Below, in pieces: positions 23,489-31,849 of a stretch of 34,264 nt of DNA. This DNA comes from Betaproteobacteria bacterium (GTDB lineage Bacteria > Pseudomonadota > Gammaproteobacteria > Burkholderiales > JAEUOS01). The notes beneath the pieces are model-generated. The model did not search any database. It was not told where the DNA came from and was given only the letters and a program-made list of their open reading frames with translations. Numbering within the stretch: position 1 is the stretch's first letter; every line of letters begins with the position of its first letter. A program made the position numbers and the translations under genes. The DNA is taken from the NCBI GenBank assembly GCA_028292405.1, contig JAQGMJ010000080.1:1-34264 (forward strand), in the 5' to 3' direction.

Positions 23489-24652
23489 CTACCGCGGCTG
23501 ATGCAGGCAATCCCCGTTGATGTCAGCGACCGAGCGGCAGCCCAGCAGGGCCATCACCCGGTCCAGTTCGGTGCGCAGCAGGCCCAGGGCGTGGCTCACG
23601 CCCGGCTCGCCGCCGGCGGCCAGGCCGTACAGGGTGGCGCGGCCCACAAAGGCCATGTCGGCGCCCAGCGCCAGCGCCTTGGCGATGTCGCTGCCGCGGC
23701 GGATGCCGCCGTCGAGCATGACCTTCATCTCCGGGCCGACGGCCGCGCGGATCGCCGGCAGGGCTTCGATGGTCGCCGGGGCGCCGTCGAGCTGGCGCCC
23801 GCCGTGGTTGGAGACGAAGATGCCGTCGGCGCCCCGCTGTTTGGCCAGCAGGGCGTCGTCGGCGCGCAGCACGCCCTTGACGAACAGCTTGCGCGGCCAT
23901 TGTTCGCGCAGCCAGCCGAAATCGGCCCAGTCGATTTCGTCGCGCCGCGCCTGGAAGGAAGCGACCGGCGTCTTGACGATGCTTTGCGTGTTCGGCGGGC
24001 TGTCGTCGTTCTGGTAGCGCGGCACGCCGGAGTCCACCAGGGTCTTGAGGAACACGCCGGTGAGCCAGCGCGGATGCAGGAGGCCATCGAGCATGGTGTG
24101 CGGCGTCAGGCGAAACGGCGCGCTGAAGCGGTTGCGCTTGTTGTATTCGCGGTTGCCGATCATCGCCACGTCGCCGGTCACCACCAGGGCCTCGCAGCCG
24201 GCGTCCAGCGCGCGCTGCACCAGCCGCCCGGCGGTCTCGCGGTTTTTCGACATGTAGAGCTGGAACCACAGCGTGCCGCCGGCCGCTTCCCGCGCCACCG
24301 CCTCCAGCGGATCGAACGAGGCGGTGCTGAGAATGAAAGGGATGCCGGCCTCTTTTGCCGCGCGCGCCTGCGCGATGTCGGCGCGATAGCCGTACAGGCC
24401 GGCCGCGCCGGTGGGGGCGATGCCGAAGGGCGAGGCAAAGGTCTTGCCGAAGACCTCGACCTTTTGCGAGCGGCCGCCGACGTCGACCATCACGCGCGGG
24501 CTGAAGCGGATTTCCTCGAAGGCCTCACGGTTGCGCCGCCAGGTGAGGTGGTCTTCGGTGCCGCCGTCGAGCCAGTCGAAGCAGACTTTGGGCAGGCGTT
24601 GCCGCGCGGCTTCGCGCAGGTCGTCGATGTTGTAGGTATCGAGGTAGTGCAT
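23489..24652 (-). CDS. FMN-dependent alpha-hydroxy-acid oxidase/dehydrogenase
   Basis: The 387 residues fit the lactate/glycolate/mandelate dehydrogenase family. The N-terminus NIDDLREAARQRLPKVCFDWLDGG is typical. The FMN barrel includes APTGAAGL, a QLYMSKNR strand and VTGDVA. The active-site signature is SNHGGRQLDG, with catalytic H283 and substrate-binding R286, and DGGIRRGSD closes the phosphate site. It oxidises an L-2-hydroxy acid to a 2-keto acid, with electrons passing to oxygen or the quinone pool. No membrane-targeting loop could be confirmed. Its start codon overlaps the GMC gene stop in a TGATG, so the two are coupled. The substrate could be L-lactate or a longer hydroxy acid made by the same operon. 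Confidence 0.92.
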   Translation of the reverse strand: MHYLDTYNIDDLREAARQRLPKVCFDWLDGGTEDHLTWRRNREAFEEIRFSPRVMVDVGGRSQKVEVFGKTFASPFGIAPTGAAGLYGYRADIAQARAAKEAGIPFILSTASFDPLEAVAREAAGGTLWFQLYMSKNRETAGRLVQRALDAGCEALVVTGDVAMIGNREYNKRNRFSAPFRLTPHTMLDGLLHPRWLTGVFLKTLVDSGVPRYQNDDSPPNTQSIVKTPVASFQARRDEIDWADFGWLREQWPRKLFVKGVLRADDALLAKQRGADGIFVSNHGGRQLDGAPATIEALPAIRAAVGPEMKVMLDGGIRRGSDIAKALALGADMAFVGRATLYGLAAGGEPGVSHALGLLRTELDRVMALLGCRSVADINGDCLHQPR

Positions 24653-26412
24653 CAGACCAGCGGGCGCGGGCGGGCCAGGTACTCGTCCTTGATCGCGTCG
24701 GCGGCCCAGCAGGCGAGGGCGCCGACGGTGAGGGTCGGCGGGTTGGCGCTGTTTTGCGGAAAGGCGGAAGCGCCGACGACGAATACGTTGGGCACGTCCC
24801 ACGACTGCAGGTACTTGTTGACCACGCTGGTGGCGGGGTCGGCGCCCATGGCCGCGCCACCGACGTTGTGGGTGCTCTGGTAAGGGACGATGGAATAGGT
24901 TTTCGACAGCGGATGCACGCCGAGTTGCGATGGGTTGATCACCTTGGCGATTTCCAGCGCGCGTTCGATGGCGTAGGCGGAAAGGCGCTGCTCGTTTTCG
25001 CCCCAGTCGAAGGTCATGCGCAACAAGGGCTGGCCGTGGGCGTCGCGGTAGGTGGGGTCGAGGTCGAGATAATTGCCGCGCCGGCTCTGGCAGCCGCCGT
25101 GGGCGTAGATGGAGAAGTTGCGGTTGTAGTGCTGCGCGGCAGCCTCTTTCCAGGCGCCGCCCCAGCGCGGCGTGCCCGGCGGCACGCTGATCGAGCGGAT
25201 CGGCGTGGCGCCATTGCTTTGCGCGGCCAGGTAGGCGCCGCCGATGAAGCCCAGACCCGCATGGTCGAAGTTGTCGCCGTTGTAGTCGTCGATCGAGGTG
25301 GTCAGCGCACCGCCGCCCATGAAGGGGTTGAACACCTTGTCGTCGAAGAACATCGCGACGCGCGCGCCGGTCTGGTAGGCGTAGTTGCGCCCGACCACGC
25401 CCTGGTTAGCGACCGGGTCGTAGGGCTTGCCGATGCCGGAGAGCAGCAACAGGCGGGTGTTGTTGAAAGTGTAGGAGGCGAGGATCACCAAGTCGGCCGG
25501 CTGGTGCACTTCGCGGCCGCGCGCGTCGATGTAGGTGACGCCGGTGGCACGCTTGCCGTCGGAGTCCATATCGACGCGTGTCACGTTGGTGTGGGTACGC
25601 AGCTCGAAATTCGGATGCTTGGCCAGCGTCGGAATCACCGTGGTCAGCGGGCTGGCCTTGGCGCCCATGGCGCAGCCGTGGCTGTTGCAAAAGCCGCCGC
25701 GCACGCACTGGCCCAGCGTCATCTTGTACAGATTGGTGTAGGGGCTGGTCATCGCCGCCGTCGGATTCTGGAACGGCGTCTTGCCCAGCGAATGCGCAGC
25801 CTCGGCGAACAGGGTGCCGGCGTAGGTGCGCTGGCTTTCGGGATTGGGGAATTCGCGCGAGCGCACGCCTTCGAAAGGGTTGCCGCCGGGCTGGAGCGCG
25901 CCTTCGAGATTGCCGGCCTTGCCGCCGACGCCGTAGATGTGCTCGAACTGGTCGTAATAAGGTTCCAGCTCTTCGTAGGTCAGGCCCCAGTCCTGCCCGG
26001 TCCAGTCGGCCGGCATGTGGGCGGCGCCGTAGCGGTCGAGCGTGCGGCTGCGCAACTCGAAGTCCCAGGGCAGGAAGCGCCGTGCGTGGGCGCCCCAGTG
26101 CATGCCGGCGCCTCCGACGCATTCGCCCGGCTTGAAGGAGCCCATCTCGCGCATCGGCAGTGCTTTTTGCTGCGTGTGGTTGCGAAAGGTGAGGGTCTCG
26201 CGCGACAGGTTTTGCAGGATGTCGCTGTGGCGGTCATATTTCAGTTCGTCGTGCGCGTAGGGCATGGCGAAGTCGTGCTGCGGGTCGAGCATGCGCCCGC
26301 GCTCCAGGCCGACGATCTTCAGGCCGGTGGCCGCCAGTTCCTTGCACAGGATGGAGCCGGCGACGCCGACGCCGACCACCAGGATATCGACAGGAGGAAG
26401 CCGCGTCGTCAT
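24652..26412 (-). CDS. GMC-family FAD oxidoreductase, gluconate-2-dehydrogenase large-subunit type
   Basis: The 586-residue flavoprotein starts with the FAD loop G14-V-G-V-A-G19 and LERG at the end of the second strand. It carries a GGAGMHWG segment, and the active-site pair appears to be H515 (STHNVGG) and N557 (NPPTLT). This arrangement is that of membrane-associated sugar or sugar-acid dehydrogenases that pass electrons to a cytochrome or quinone. The start overlaps the upstream small-subunit gene by ATGA, matching the conserved two-subunit arrangement. There is no signal peptide; related complexes are usually exported on a Tat signal of the small subunit, which is also missing here. No cytochrome subunit gene is in the window. 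Confidence 0.9.
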   Translation of the reverse strand: MTTRLPPVDILVVGVGVAGSILCKELAATGLKIVGLERGRMLDPQHDFAMPYAHDELKYDRHSDILQNLSRETLTFRNHTQQKALPMREMGSFKPGECVGGAGMHWGAHARRFLPWDFELRSRTLDRYGAAHMPADWTGQDWGLTYEELEPYYDQFEHIYGVGGKAGNLEGALQPGGNPFEGVRSREFPNPESQRTYAGTLFAEAAHSLGKTPFQNPTAAMTSPYTNLYKMTLGQCVRGGFCNSHGCAMGAKASPLTTVIPTLAKHPNFELRTHTNVTRVDMDSDGKRATGVTYIDARGREVHQPADLVILASYTFNNTRLLLLSGIGKPYDPVANQGVVGRNYAYQTGARVAMFFDDKVFNPFMGGGALTTSIDDYNGDNFDHAGLGFIGGAYLAAQSNGATPIRSISVPPGTPRWGGAWKEAAAQHYNRNFSIYAHGGCQSRRGNYLDLDPTYRDAHGQPLLRMTFDWGENEQRLSAYAIERALEIAKVINPSQLGVHPLSKTYSIVPYQSTHNVGGAAMGADPATSVVNKYLQSWDVPNVFVVGASAFPQNSANPPTLTVGALACWAADAIKDEYLARPRPLV

Positions 26413-27056
26413 GCCTTCGGCTCCACACGCAGCTTGATGTGCTTGGCGTAACCCTGCGCATCCACTTGCGCGCGTTGTTGCTCGATGTCCAGGATGCTTA
26501 CCGGTTCGACCTGGTAGGACTGGTTGTGATGGTCGAGTTCTTCGGTGTAGTTGGCAGCTGCTACGCCGGGAAAACCGATCAGACGCCAGCCGGCCTTGCC
26601 GCGATTGCCGCCGTACAGCGGGTCGGCGAAAAAACCTTCCATCGTATTGCGCAACAGCAGGCTGAAAAACAGCGCGGACGAGATGGAAGGCAGGGGCAAC
26701 GCGTCGCTCTCCATCTGGCGCAGCAATTCATCCTGCAACGCCGCCTCCAGAAAGGGAAAGGCCTTTGCATGCTCCATGCGGCAGTGCTGGTCGATCTCGC
26801 GGATGGCGGCGCGGTAAATCTCTTGCGGCGTAAGCGGCGATTGAAAGCCCTGCTCCGGCGTGCCCTCCTGCCAGGGGCCGGTACGATATTGGCGGCCGTG
26901 CAGGCCCCAGGGGCTGGCGAGCTGGCCGTCGATGAAGCAGGCGACGCCAGCCTCGCGCGCGCCTGGGCCGAGATGATCCGCGGGGATCAGGCGCTCGGCG
27001 GCGGCCTCGAGGAATTTCACCTCGGGCTGCGTCAGGAACCTGTAGGCGTGGGCCAT
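26409..27056 (-). CDS. Gluconate 2-dehydrogenase subunit 3 family protein
   Basis: The 215-residue helical protein opens with LTQPEVKFLEAAAERLIP, the hallmark of the gluconate 2-dehydrogenase small subunit, and continues with the FIDGQL segment and a late ADPLYGGNRGKAGWRLIGFPG block. In known enzymes this subunit binds the GMC flavoprotein and brings it through the Tat pathway. The ATG at 27056 lies one base after the upstream stop. The upstream in-frame extension from 27101 contains no twin-arginine motif or hydrophobic stretch, so no export signal exists in either version. It overlaps the flavoprotein gene by ATGA. Confidence 0.9.
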   Translation of the reverse strand: MAHAYRFLTQPEVKFLEAAAERLIPADHLGPGAREAGVACFIDGQLASPWGLHGRQYRTGPWQEGTPEQGFQSPLTPQEIYRAAIREIDQHCRMEHAKAFPFLEAALQDELLRQMESDALPLPSISSALFFSLLLRNTMEGFFADPLYGGNRGKAGWRLIGFPGVAAANYTEELDHHNQSYQVEPVSILDIEQQRAQVDAQGYAKHIKLRVEPKA

Positions 27057-27057
27057 G

Positions 27058-28005
27058 TCAGTCACCGGGCTTGACCTCGTAGGGCATGGGCGCGCCGGCA
27101 AAATGGGCGCGCAGGTTTTCCAGCAGCTTGCGGGTGCGCTCGTCGCGGTTCTCGCGGGTCGAGGTGCCGATGTGCGGCGCCAGCACTACCTGGTCCATTT
27201 CAAGCAAGGCCGGCGGCACTTTGGGTTCGTCGGCGAATACGTCCAATCCCGCGCCGGCAATGCGGCCCTCCTGCAATGCGGCGACCAGCGCCGGCTCGTC
27301 GACAATCGCGCCGCGCGCGACGTTGACCAGGAAACTGTCGCTGCCCAAGGCATCGAGCACCGCCGCATCGACCAAGCCGCGCGTGGCGGGCGTGAGCGCG
27401 CAGGTGATCACCAGGCAGTCGGCCCAGCGCGCAAGTTCCTTCAAGTCAGCGACAAAGGTGTGGGGCACGCCGGCTTTGGCGCGCGGGCCGTGATAGCGCA
27501 CCTGCATGTCCATCCCGGCGGCGCGTTGTGCCAACGCCTGGCCGATGCGCCCGAAGCCGACGATGCCGCAGCGCCGGCGATGTACCTCGCGCCCGGAGGG
27601 AAAGGCTTGCGTCGGCCAAAGCCCGGCGCGTACGAAGCGGTCCGCCTCGCAGAGGCGGCGCATTGTCGCGATCATCAGCCCCAGCGCCAGGTCGGCCACC
27701 GGTTCGGCGGTCTCATCCGGCGTGTTGCCGACGGTGACGCCCAGCGCACCGGCGCGTTCCAGATCGAAAATGGTGATATAGGGCCCGAAGCAGGCGAGGG
27801 CTTCGAGCCTGGGAAAGGCGTCGAACTCCTGCGTGCGAAAGCCGCGGCTGGTCGAGCTGACCACGGCGCGCACGCGGCTTCCGTGCTGGCCGATGAAGGC
27901 GGCCGGGTCGGCGGCCTCCCAGGGTTTGAGCACTTCGTATGCTTGTTCCAGCGCGGCCATTGCCGGCGCGTACAGCGGCAGCATGGCCATGACGATCGGT
28001 TTCAC
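27058..28005 (-). CDS. D-2-hydroxyacid dehydrogenase, glyoxylate/hydroxypyruvate reductase type
   Basis: The 315-residue protein has the dinucleotide loop G150-F-G-R-I-G155 and the triad R231 (VARGAIVDE), E260 (ADEPKVP) and H278 (APHIGTST). HGPRAK after the second strand places Arg and Lys where NADPH-using members bind the 2'-phosphate, so NADP(H) use is likely. It would reduce a 2-keto acid such as glyoxylate or hydroxypyruvate, or a product of the neighbouring aldolase. The GTG at 28005 was chosen because it lies four bases after the Bug stop and gives a natural start (MKPIVMAMLPLY). An ATG at 27990 would cut the first beta strand, and the upstream extension overlaps the Bug gene. Confidence 0.88.
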   Translation of the reverse strand: MKPIVMAMLPLYAPAMAALEQAYEVLKPWEAADPAAFIGQHGSRVRAVVSSTSRGFRTQEFDAFPRLEALACFGPYITIFDLERAGALGVTVGNTPDETAEPVADLALGLMIATMRRLCEADRFVRAGLWPTQAFPSGREVHRRRCGIVGFGRIGQALAQRAAGMDMQVRYHGPRAKAGVPHTFVADLKELARWADCLVITCALTPATRGLVDAAVLDALGSDSFLVNVARGAIVDEPALVAALQEGRIAGAGLDVFADEPKVPPALLEMDQVVLAPHIGTSTRENRDERTRKLLENLRAHFAGAPMPYEVKPGD

Positions 28006-28009
28006 GTGT

Positions 28010-28984
28010 CTATTCAACCTTGATGTTGGATTCCTGCACGACCTTGGCCAGGCTGGCAGTGTTCTCCTTGAAAAACGCGGCGAGTTCCTCCGCGTTGCTG
28101 CCGACGGGGAGGGCACCGCGCTGCTCCAGCGCGGTCTTGATGTCCGGTGTCTGCACCGCCCCGGAAAAAGCCGCCTGCAGTTTTTGCAGTACCGGTTTGG
28201 GGGTGCCCGCGGGGGCGACCACCGAGGCGAAGGTCTGCACGTTGACTTGCGGATAACCCAGCTCGGCGAAGGTCGGTACGCCGGGCAGGCCGGCCAGGCG
28301 CCTGGTGCCGGTGATCGCCAGGCCGCGCAGGCGCCCGTCCTGCACCAGGGGGACCAGGGCGGAGCCGGACATCAGGCCGCTGATCTCGCCGCCGGCGATC
28401 GCCGCCATTGCCGGGCCCGAGCCCTTGTAGGGGACGTGGATGCCCTTGAGGCCGAAGGTGTTGCGGAACTGTTCCACCGCCAGATGGCCCGCGCTGCCCG
28501 CGCCCGGCGAGCCGTAGTTGAACTTGTCGGGATTGGCCTTCATGTAGTCGACGTACTCTTTCAGCGTTTTGGTCGGCACCGAGACCGGCACGCCGAAAAT
28601 CATCGGCGTGACGCTGATCAGCGAGACCGGCACGAAATCCTTCGTCGCGTCGTATTTCGCGTCGGTCATCAGCGGGTTGGAGAGGAAGGCCGGGTCCATG
28701 ATGCCGATGGTGTAGCCGTCCGGCGCCGCCGCGGCAACGGCGCGCGTGCCTATCATGGTGCCGCCGCCGGCGCGGTTGTCGACGATCAGCGATTGCCTGA
28801 TCAGGTCCTGCACGCGGTTCTGGATCACGCGGATGCTGATGTCGCTGCCGCCTCCGGGCGCGTAGGGCACGATCACGCGGATCGGATGATTGGGAAATTC
28901 ATCGGCGGCTTGCGCCGCGATGGAAGCCGCCATGGCCAGTACGCAGGCGCCGGCCAGCGCCCATGCTTTACCTTGTTGGGTCAT
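28010..28984 (-). CDS. Bug/TctC family periplasmic substrate-binding protein
   Basis: The 324-residue receptor has a Sec signal peptide (core ALAGACVLAMAASIAAQA, cleavage before ADEFPNHP). The ligand loop is APGGGSD, and AAAPDGYTIG and VVAPAGTPKP are typical Bug blocks. AAGGAGA lies seven bases before the ATG. It follows the HpcH/HpaI aldolase gene by 50 bp and precedes the hydroxyacid dehydrogenase by four. It is one of two Bug genes inside the nine-gene operon, differing from the one at 30873-31841 across most of its length, so the two probably bind different ligands. Confidence 0.92.
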   Translation of the reverse strand: MTQQGKAWALAGACVLAMAASIAAQAADEFPNHPIRVIVPYAPGGGSDISIRVIQNRVQDLIRQSLIVDNRAGGGTMIGTRAVAAAAPDGYTIGIMDPAFLSNPLMTDAKYDATKDFVPVSLISVTPMIFGVPVSVPTKTLKEYVDYMKANPDKFNYGSPGAGSAGHLAVEQFRNTFGLKGIHVPYKGSGPAMAAIAGGEISGLMSGSALVPLVQDGRLRGLAITGTRRLAGLPGVPTFAELGYPQVNVQTFASVVAPAGTPKPVLQKLQAAFSGAVQTPDIKTALEQRGALPVGSNAEELAAFFKENTASLAKVVQESNIKVE

Positions 28985-29034
28985 GTCTGTCTCCTTCGTA
29001 TTTATACCTGCGCGATTGCGCCCGGCGGCGCCGC

Positions 29035-29823
29035 CTAGTATTTCAGCCCATGCAAAAAGTCCGCGCGTGCGCGCGCCCCGGCCATCATGAAGCCGATGTC
29101 GTTGCCGGAGAGAATGAAGCGCATGCCCATGCCGATGTATTTTTCCATCAGCGTGTGGTCGACCACGCCGCCCATGCCGGGAATCTTGCCGTGCTTCTTG
29201 CAGGCGGCGATCACCTTGGCGTAGGCCGCCTCGACCACCGGCGAGCCGTACTGGCCGGGGATGCCGGACTCGGCACAGAAGTCGTTGGTGCCGATCAGCA
29301 GCACGTCCACACCGTCGACCGAGGCGAATTCATCGGCCTGGGCAATCGCCTCGGGCGACTCCAGCATGATGATCACCTGGGTCTCGTTGTTGGCCATTTC
29401 CATCGCTTCGGTGATCGGCACGCCCTTGTAGTGGAACTGCGGCTGCTGGCCATAGAGGGAGCGATGGCCGATCGGCGGGTACTTGCAATGGGCGACGACT
29501 TTTTTCGCCTCTTCGATGGTGTCGACGTGCGGCACCACCACGCCCTGGGCGCCGCAGTCGAGCATGCGCGAGGCGTGGTGATGTTCCTTGCCCGGCACCC
29601 GCACGATCGGGCTGATGCCCAGCGGCAGCGCGGCGTTGGCGATCTGCGAAGCGGTGTCGATGTTCAGGCCGCTGTGCTCCATGTCGATGAACAGCCAGTC
29701 GAAGCCGCAGGTCTTGCTGATGGCGGCGATGTCGATCAGGCGCGACTGGTGCAGGCCGATGCCGATGGCGATCTTGCCGTCCGCGAGCTGTTTTTTGGTG
29801 TGATTCGGATAGATGGTGCTCAT
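29035..29823 (-). CDS. HpcH/HpaI-family class II aldolase
   Basis: The 262 residues match the HpaI family closely. The catalytic His is H50 in FIDMEHSGLN, the pyruvate-binding Arg is R75 in VRVPGK, and the divalent-metal ligands are E155 (LESPEA) and D181 (GTNDF). GAQGVVVPHV is typical. These enzymes split 2-keto-3-deoxy or 4-hydroxy-2-keto acids to pyruvate (or another 2-keto acid) plus an aldehyde. With a dehydratase and dehydrogenases close by, cleavage of a 2-keto-3-deoxy sugar acid is plausible; cleavage of 4-hydroxy-2-oxoheptanedioate, the classical substrate, is less likely as no homoprotocatechuate genes are present. GGAGC precedes the start. Confidence 0.92.
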   Translation of the reverse strand: MSTIYPNHTKKQLADGKIAIGIGLHQSRLIDIAAISKTCGFDWLFIDMEHSGLNIDTASQIANAALPLGISPIVRVPGKEHHHASRMLDCGAQGVVVPHVDTIEEAKKVVAHCKYPPIGHRSLYGQQPQFHYKGVPITEAMEMANNETQVIIMLESPEAIAQADEFASVDGVDVLLIGTNDFCAESGIPGQYGSPVVEAAYAKVIAACKKHGKIPGMGGVVDHTLMEKYIGMGMRFILSGNDIGFMMAGARARADFLHGLKY

Positions 29824-29850
29824 GGTTGCTCCGGGGTGGTGGTGCGGTTT

Positions 29851-30870
29851 TCAGGAAATGCGGACGGTTTTGCCGTGAAGGCTGGATTCGAGCAGGGCGT
29901 TGGCGATTTTCACCATCTGCAGGCCGTTGCGGCCGGAGATGGCAGGCTCGCGCCCTTCGGTGATGCAGGCCTGGAAATCTGCAAACATGGCGGCGAAGCG
30001 TTGCAGCGAGTTGCTGGCCGAATGGTCCTGGTTCAACTCCGCCGCATCGCCTTCGACGCTCAGCGACTGGCGCGCGCCGGGCGGCGGCGTACCGAGAGTG
30101 CTGCGGCAGGCGATGCGCGCGGCGCTGCCGTGGAGCACCACGTCGTTGGCCGAACGCGGAACCACGGTGCCGGCGACCACCGTCGCGTGCGCGCCGTTGG
30201 CGAAGCGCAGCAGGGCGTAGCACATGTCGTCCACCGGGCGCTCGGGCATTTTCTGGTCGCTCATGCATTGCACTTCGGTGACTTCGCTGTCCATCAGGTA
30301 GCGCAGCAGGTCGACAGGATGCACAGCCTGGCCGACGATGGCCCCGGAGCCGGCGGCAGCCGGGTCGAGGCGCCAGCCCTTCCAGTGGCCGCGCGGCCGG
30401 CCGACGCAAAGCTGCGCGGAGGCGTACTGGACTTCTCCGAGCACGCCGGCTTGCGCCTGCTGGCGTGCGGCAATGTGCGCGGGGTGATAGCGGTTCTGGA
30501 ACACCACCCCCAGGCGTACGCCGTGGCGCTCGGCGGCTTCGATCATGCGTTCGCAGTCGGCCACTTCGAGGGCCATCGGCTTGTCGCACATCACGTGCTT
30601 GCCGGCGCGGGCGGCAGCAACGGCTTGCTCGGGGTGCAGGTGATTTGGGGTGGCGATGTAGACGGCATCGACCTGCGGATCGGCGAGGATGGCATCCAGC
30701 GTGTCGTAGGCGGCCGCGATTTCATTCTTTGCCGCGAAGGCCTGCGCGCTGTCAAGACGCCGGCTCATCACTGCCGTCACTTCGGCATCCTGCAGCAGCC
30801 GCAGCGCCGGCACGACATTGCGCTGGGCAATTTCGCCCGCGCCGATGATGCCCCAGCGTAGCTTGGCCAT
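29851..30870 (-). CDS. Gfo/Idh/MocA family oxidoreductase
   Basis: The 339-residue NAD(P)-dependent oxidoreductase has the N-terminal Rossmann loop GAGEIAQ at about residues 11-17, a YIATPNHLHPEQ block, and CDKPMAL, the variant of the EKP motif whose Lys takes part in catalysis. The C-terminal sheet domain contains GQAVHPVDLLRYL, with the His/Asp typical of the active site. Family members oxidise a hydroxyl of sugars, inositols or amino sugars, or reduce the matching ketone. It begins two bases after the upstream Bug stop and ends 27 bp before the aldolase gene, so a role in interconverting the operon's sugar-like intermediate is likely (inference). Confidence 0.91.
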   Translation of the reverse strand: MAKLRWGIIGAGEIAQRNVVPALRLLQDAEVTAVMSRRLDSAQAFAAKNEIAAAYDTLDAILADPQVDAVYIATPNHLHPEQAVAAARAGKHVMCDKPMALEVADCERMIEAAERHGVRLGVVFQNRYHPAHIAARQQAQAGVLGEVQYASAQLCVGRPRGHWKGWRLDPAAAGSGAIVGQAVHPVDLLRYLMDSEVTEVQCMSDQKMPERPVDDMCYALLRFANGAHATVVAGTVVPRSANDVVLHGSAARIACRSTLGTPPPGARQSLSVEGDAAELNQDHSASNSLQRFAAMFADFQACITEGREPAISGRNGLQMVKIANALLESSLHGKTVRIS

Positions 30871-30872
30871 GG

Positions 30873-31841
30873 TCAGTCCGCGCGCACGTTTGCCGCCTTC
30901 GCCACTTCGCCCCAGCGCGCCGTGTCTTCGCGGATTTGCGCGGCGAATTGCGCCGGCGTGTTGCCGATGATGTCGTTGCCCATGTTGGCGTAGACCGCTT
31001 TCACCTGCGGATCGGCCAGCGCTTTCACCGCTTCGGCATTGATGCGCGCGACTATCTGCGGCGGCGTGCCGGCGGGGGCCATGATGCCGTACCAGGAATT
31101 GAGTTCGAATTTCGGCCCGCCTTCTTCCACCAGCGTGGGAATCTCCGGCGCGATGGCCGTACGTTTGGCCGAGACCACGCCGAGCGCGCGCAGCTTGCCG
31201 CTGCGCACGAAGGGCAGGGTGGCCATGATGGAGTCGAAAGCCATCTTCACCTGGCCGCCGACCAGGTCGGTCATCAGCGGCTGGCTGCCGCGATAGGGCA
31301 CGTGGATCATTTTCAGGTGGGTCAGCTGAAGGAAGTATTCCGCGCCGAGGTGGTTGGTGCCACCCACGCCCGGCGAGCCGTAGGAAAGCTTGCCGTCATC
31401 GGCTTTTGCGAGCGCGATGAACTCCTTGACGTTGCGCGCCGGCACCGAGGGGTGGACCACCATCACGAAGGGGGCGCTGGCGACGTTGACTACCGGGACG
31501 ATGTCCTTCGCGGTGTCATAGGGCATCTTGCTGTAGACGTTCGGGTTGATGGTCACCGCGCCGGAGGTGACGCCGATCAGGGTGTAGCCGTCCGGCGGCG
31601 ACTTGGCGCCGGCTTCGATGCCGATCATGCCGTTGGCGCCCGAGCGGTTGTCGATGTACAGCGACTGCCCCAGGCCCTCGCCCATCTTCTGCAGCAGCGG
31701 CCGCAGGATGACGTCGAGGCCGCCGCCCGGCGCGTAGGGGCTGATCACCTTGATTGGCTTGGCGGGATAGCTTTGTGCCGTCGCCGGCGGGGCGGTGAGG
31801 AGGGCCGCGAAGAGAGCGGCCAGAAGCAGGAGCGCGCGCAT
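30873..31841 (-). CDS. Bug/TctC family periplasmic substrate-binding protein
   Basis: The 322-residue receptor has a Sec signal peptide (LLLLAALFAALLTAPPATA, cleavage before QSYPAKP). The ligand loop is APGGGLD, followed by DNRSGANGMIG, KSPPDGYTLIG and a GIMAPAGTPP block. It lies eight bases after the amidohydrolase stop, with AAAGG as a ribosome-binding site overlapping that stop. As the second gene of the operon it is the leading candidate to capture the pathway substrate from the periplasm. No TctAB permease is present. Confidence 0.92.
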   Translation of the reverse strand: MRALLLLAALFAALLTAPPATAQSYPAKPIKVISPYAPGGGLDVILRPLLQKMGEGLGQSLYIDNRSGANGMIGIEAGAKSPPDGYTLIGVTSGAVTINPNVYSKMPYDTAKDIVPVVNVASAPFVMVVHPSVPARNVKEFIALAKADDGKLSYGSPGVGGTNHLGAEYFLQLTHLKMIHVPYRGSQPLMTDLVGGQVKMAFDSIMATLPFVRSGKLRALGVVSAKRTAIAPEIPTLVEEGGPKFELNSWYGIMAPAGTPPQIVARINAEAVKALADPQVKAVYANMGNDIIGNTPAQFAAQIREDTARWGEVAKAANVRAD

Positions 31842-31849
31842 GGCAGCCT

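Noticed and set aside
28963..30861. A 632-codon plus-strand open frame opposite the aldolase and Gfo/Idh genes
   Set aside because: Low-complexity His/Asp/Gly-rich translation, no motifs, and opposite two clear enzymes.
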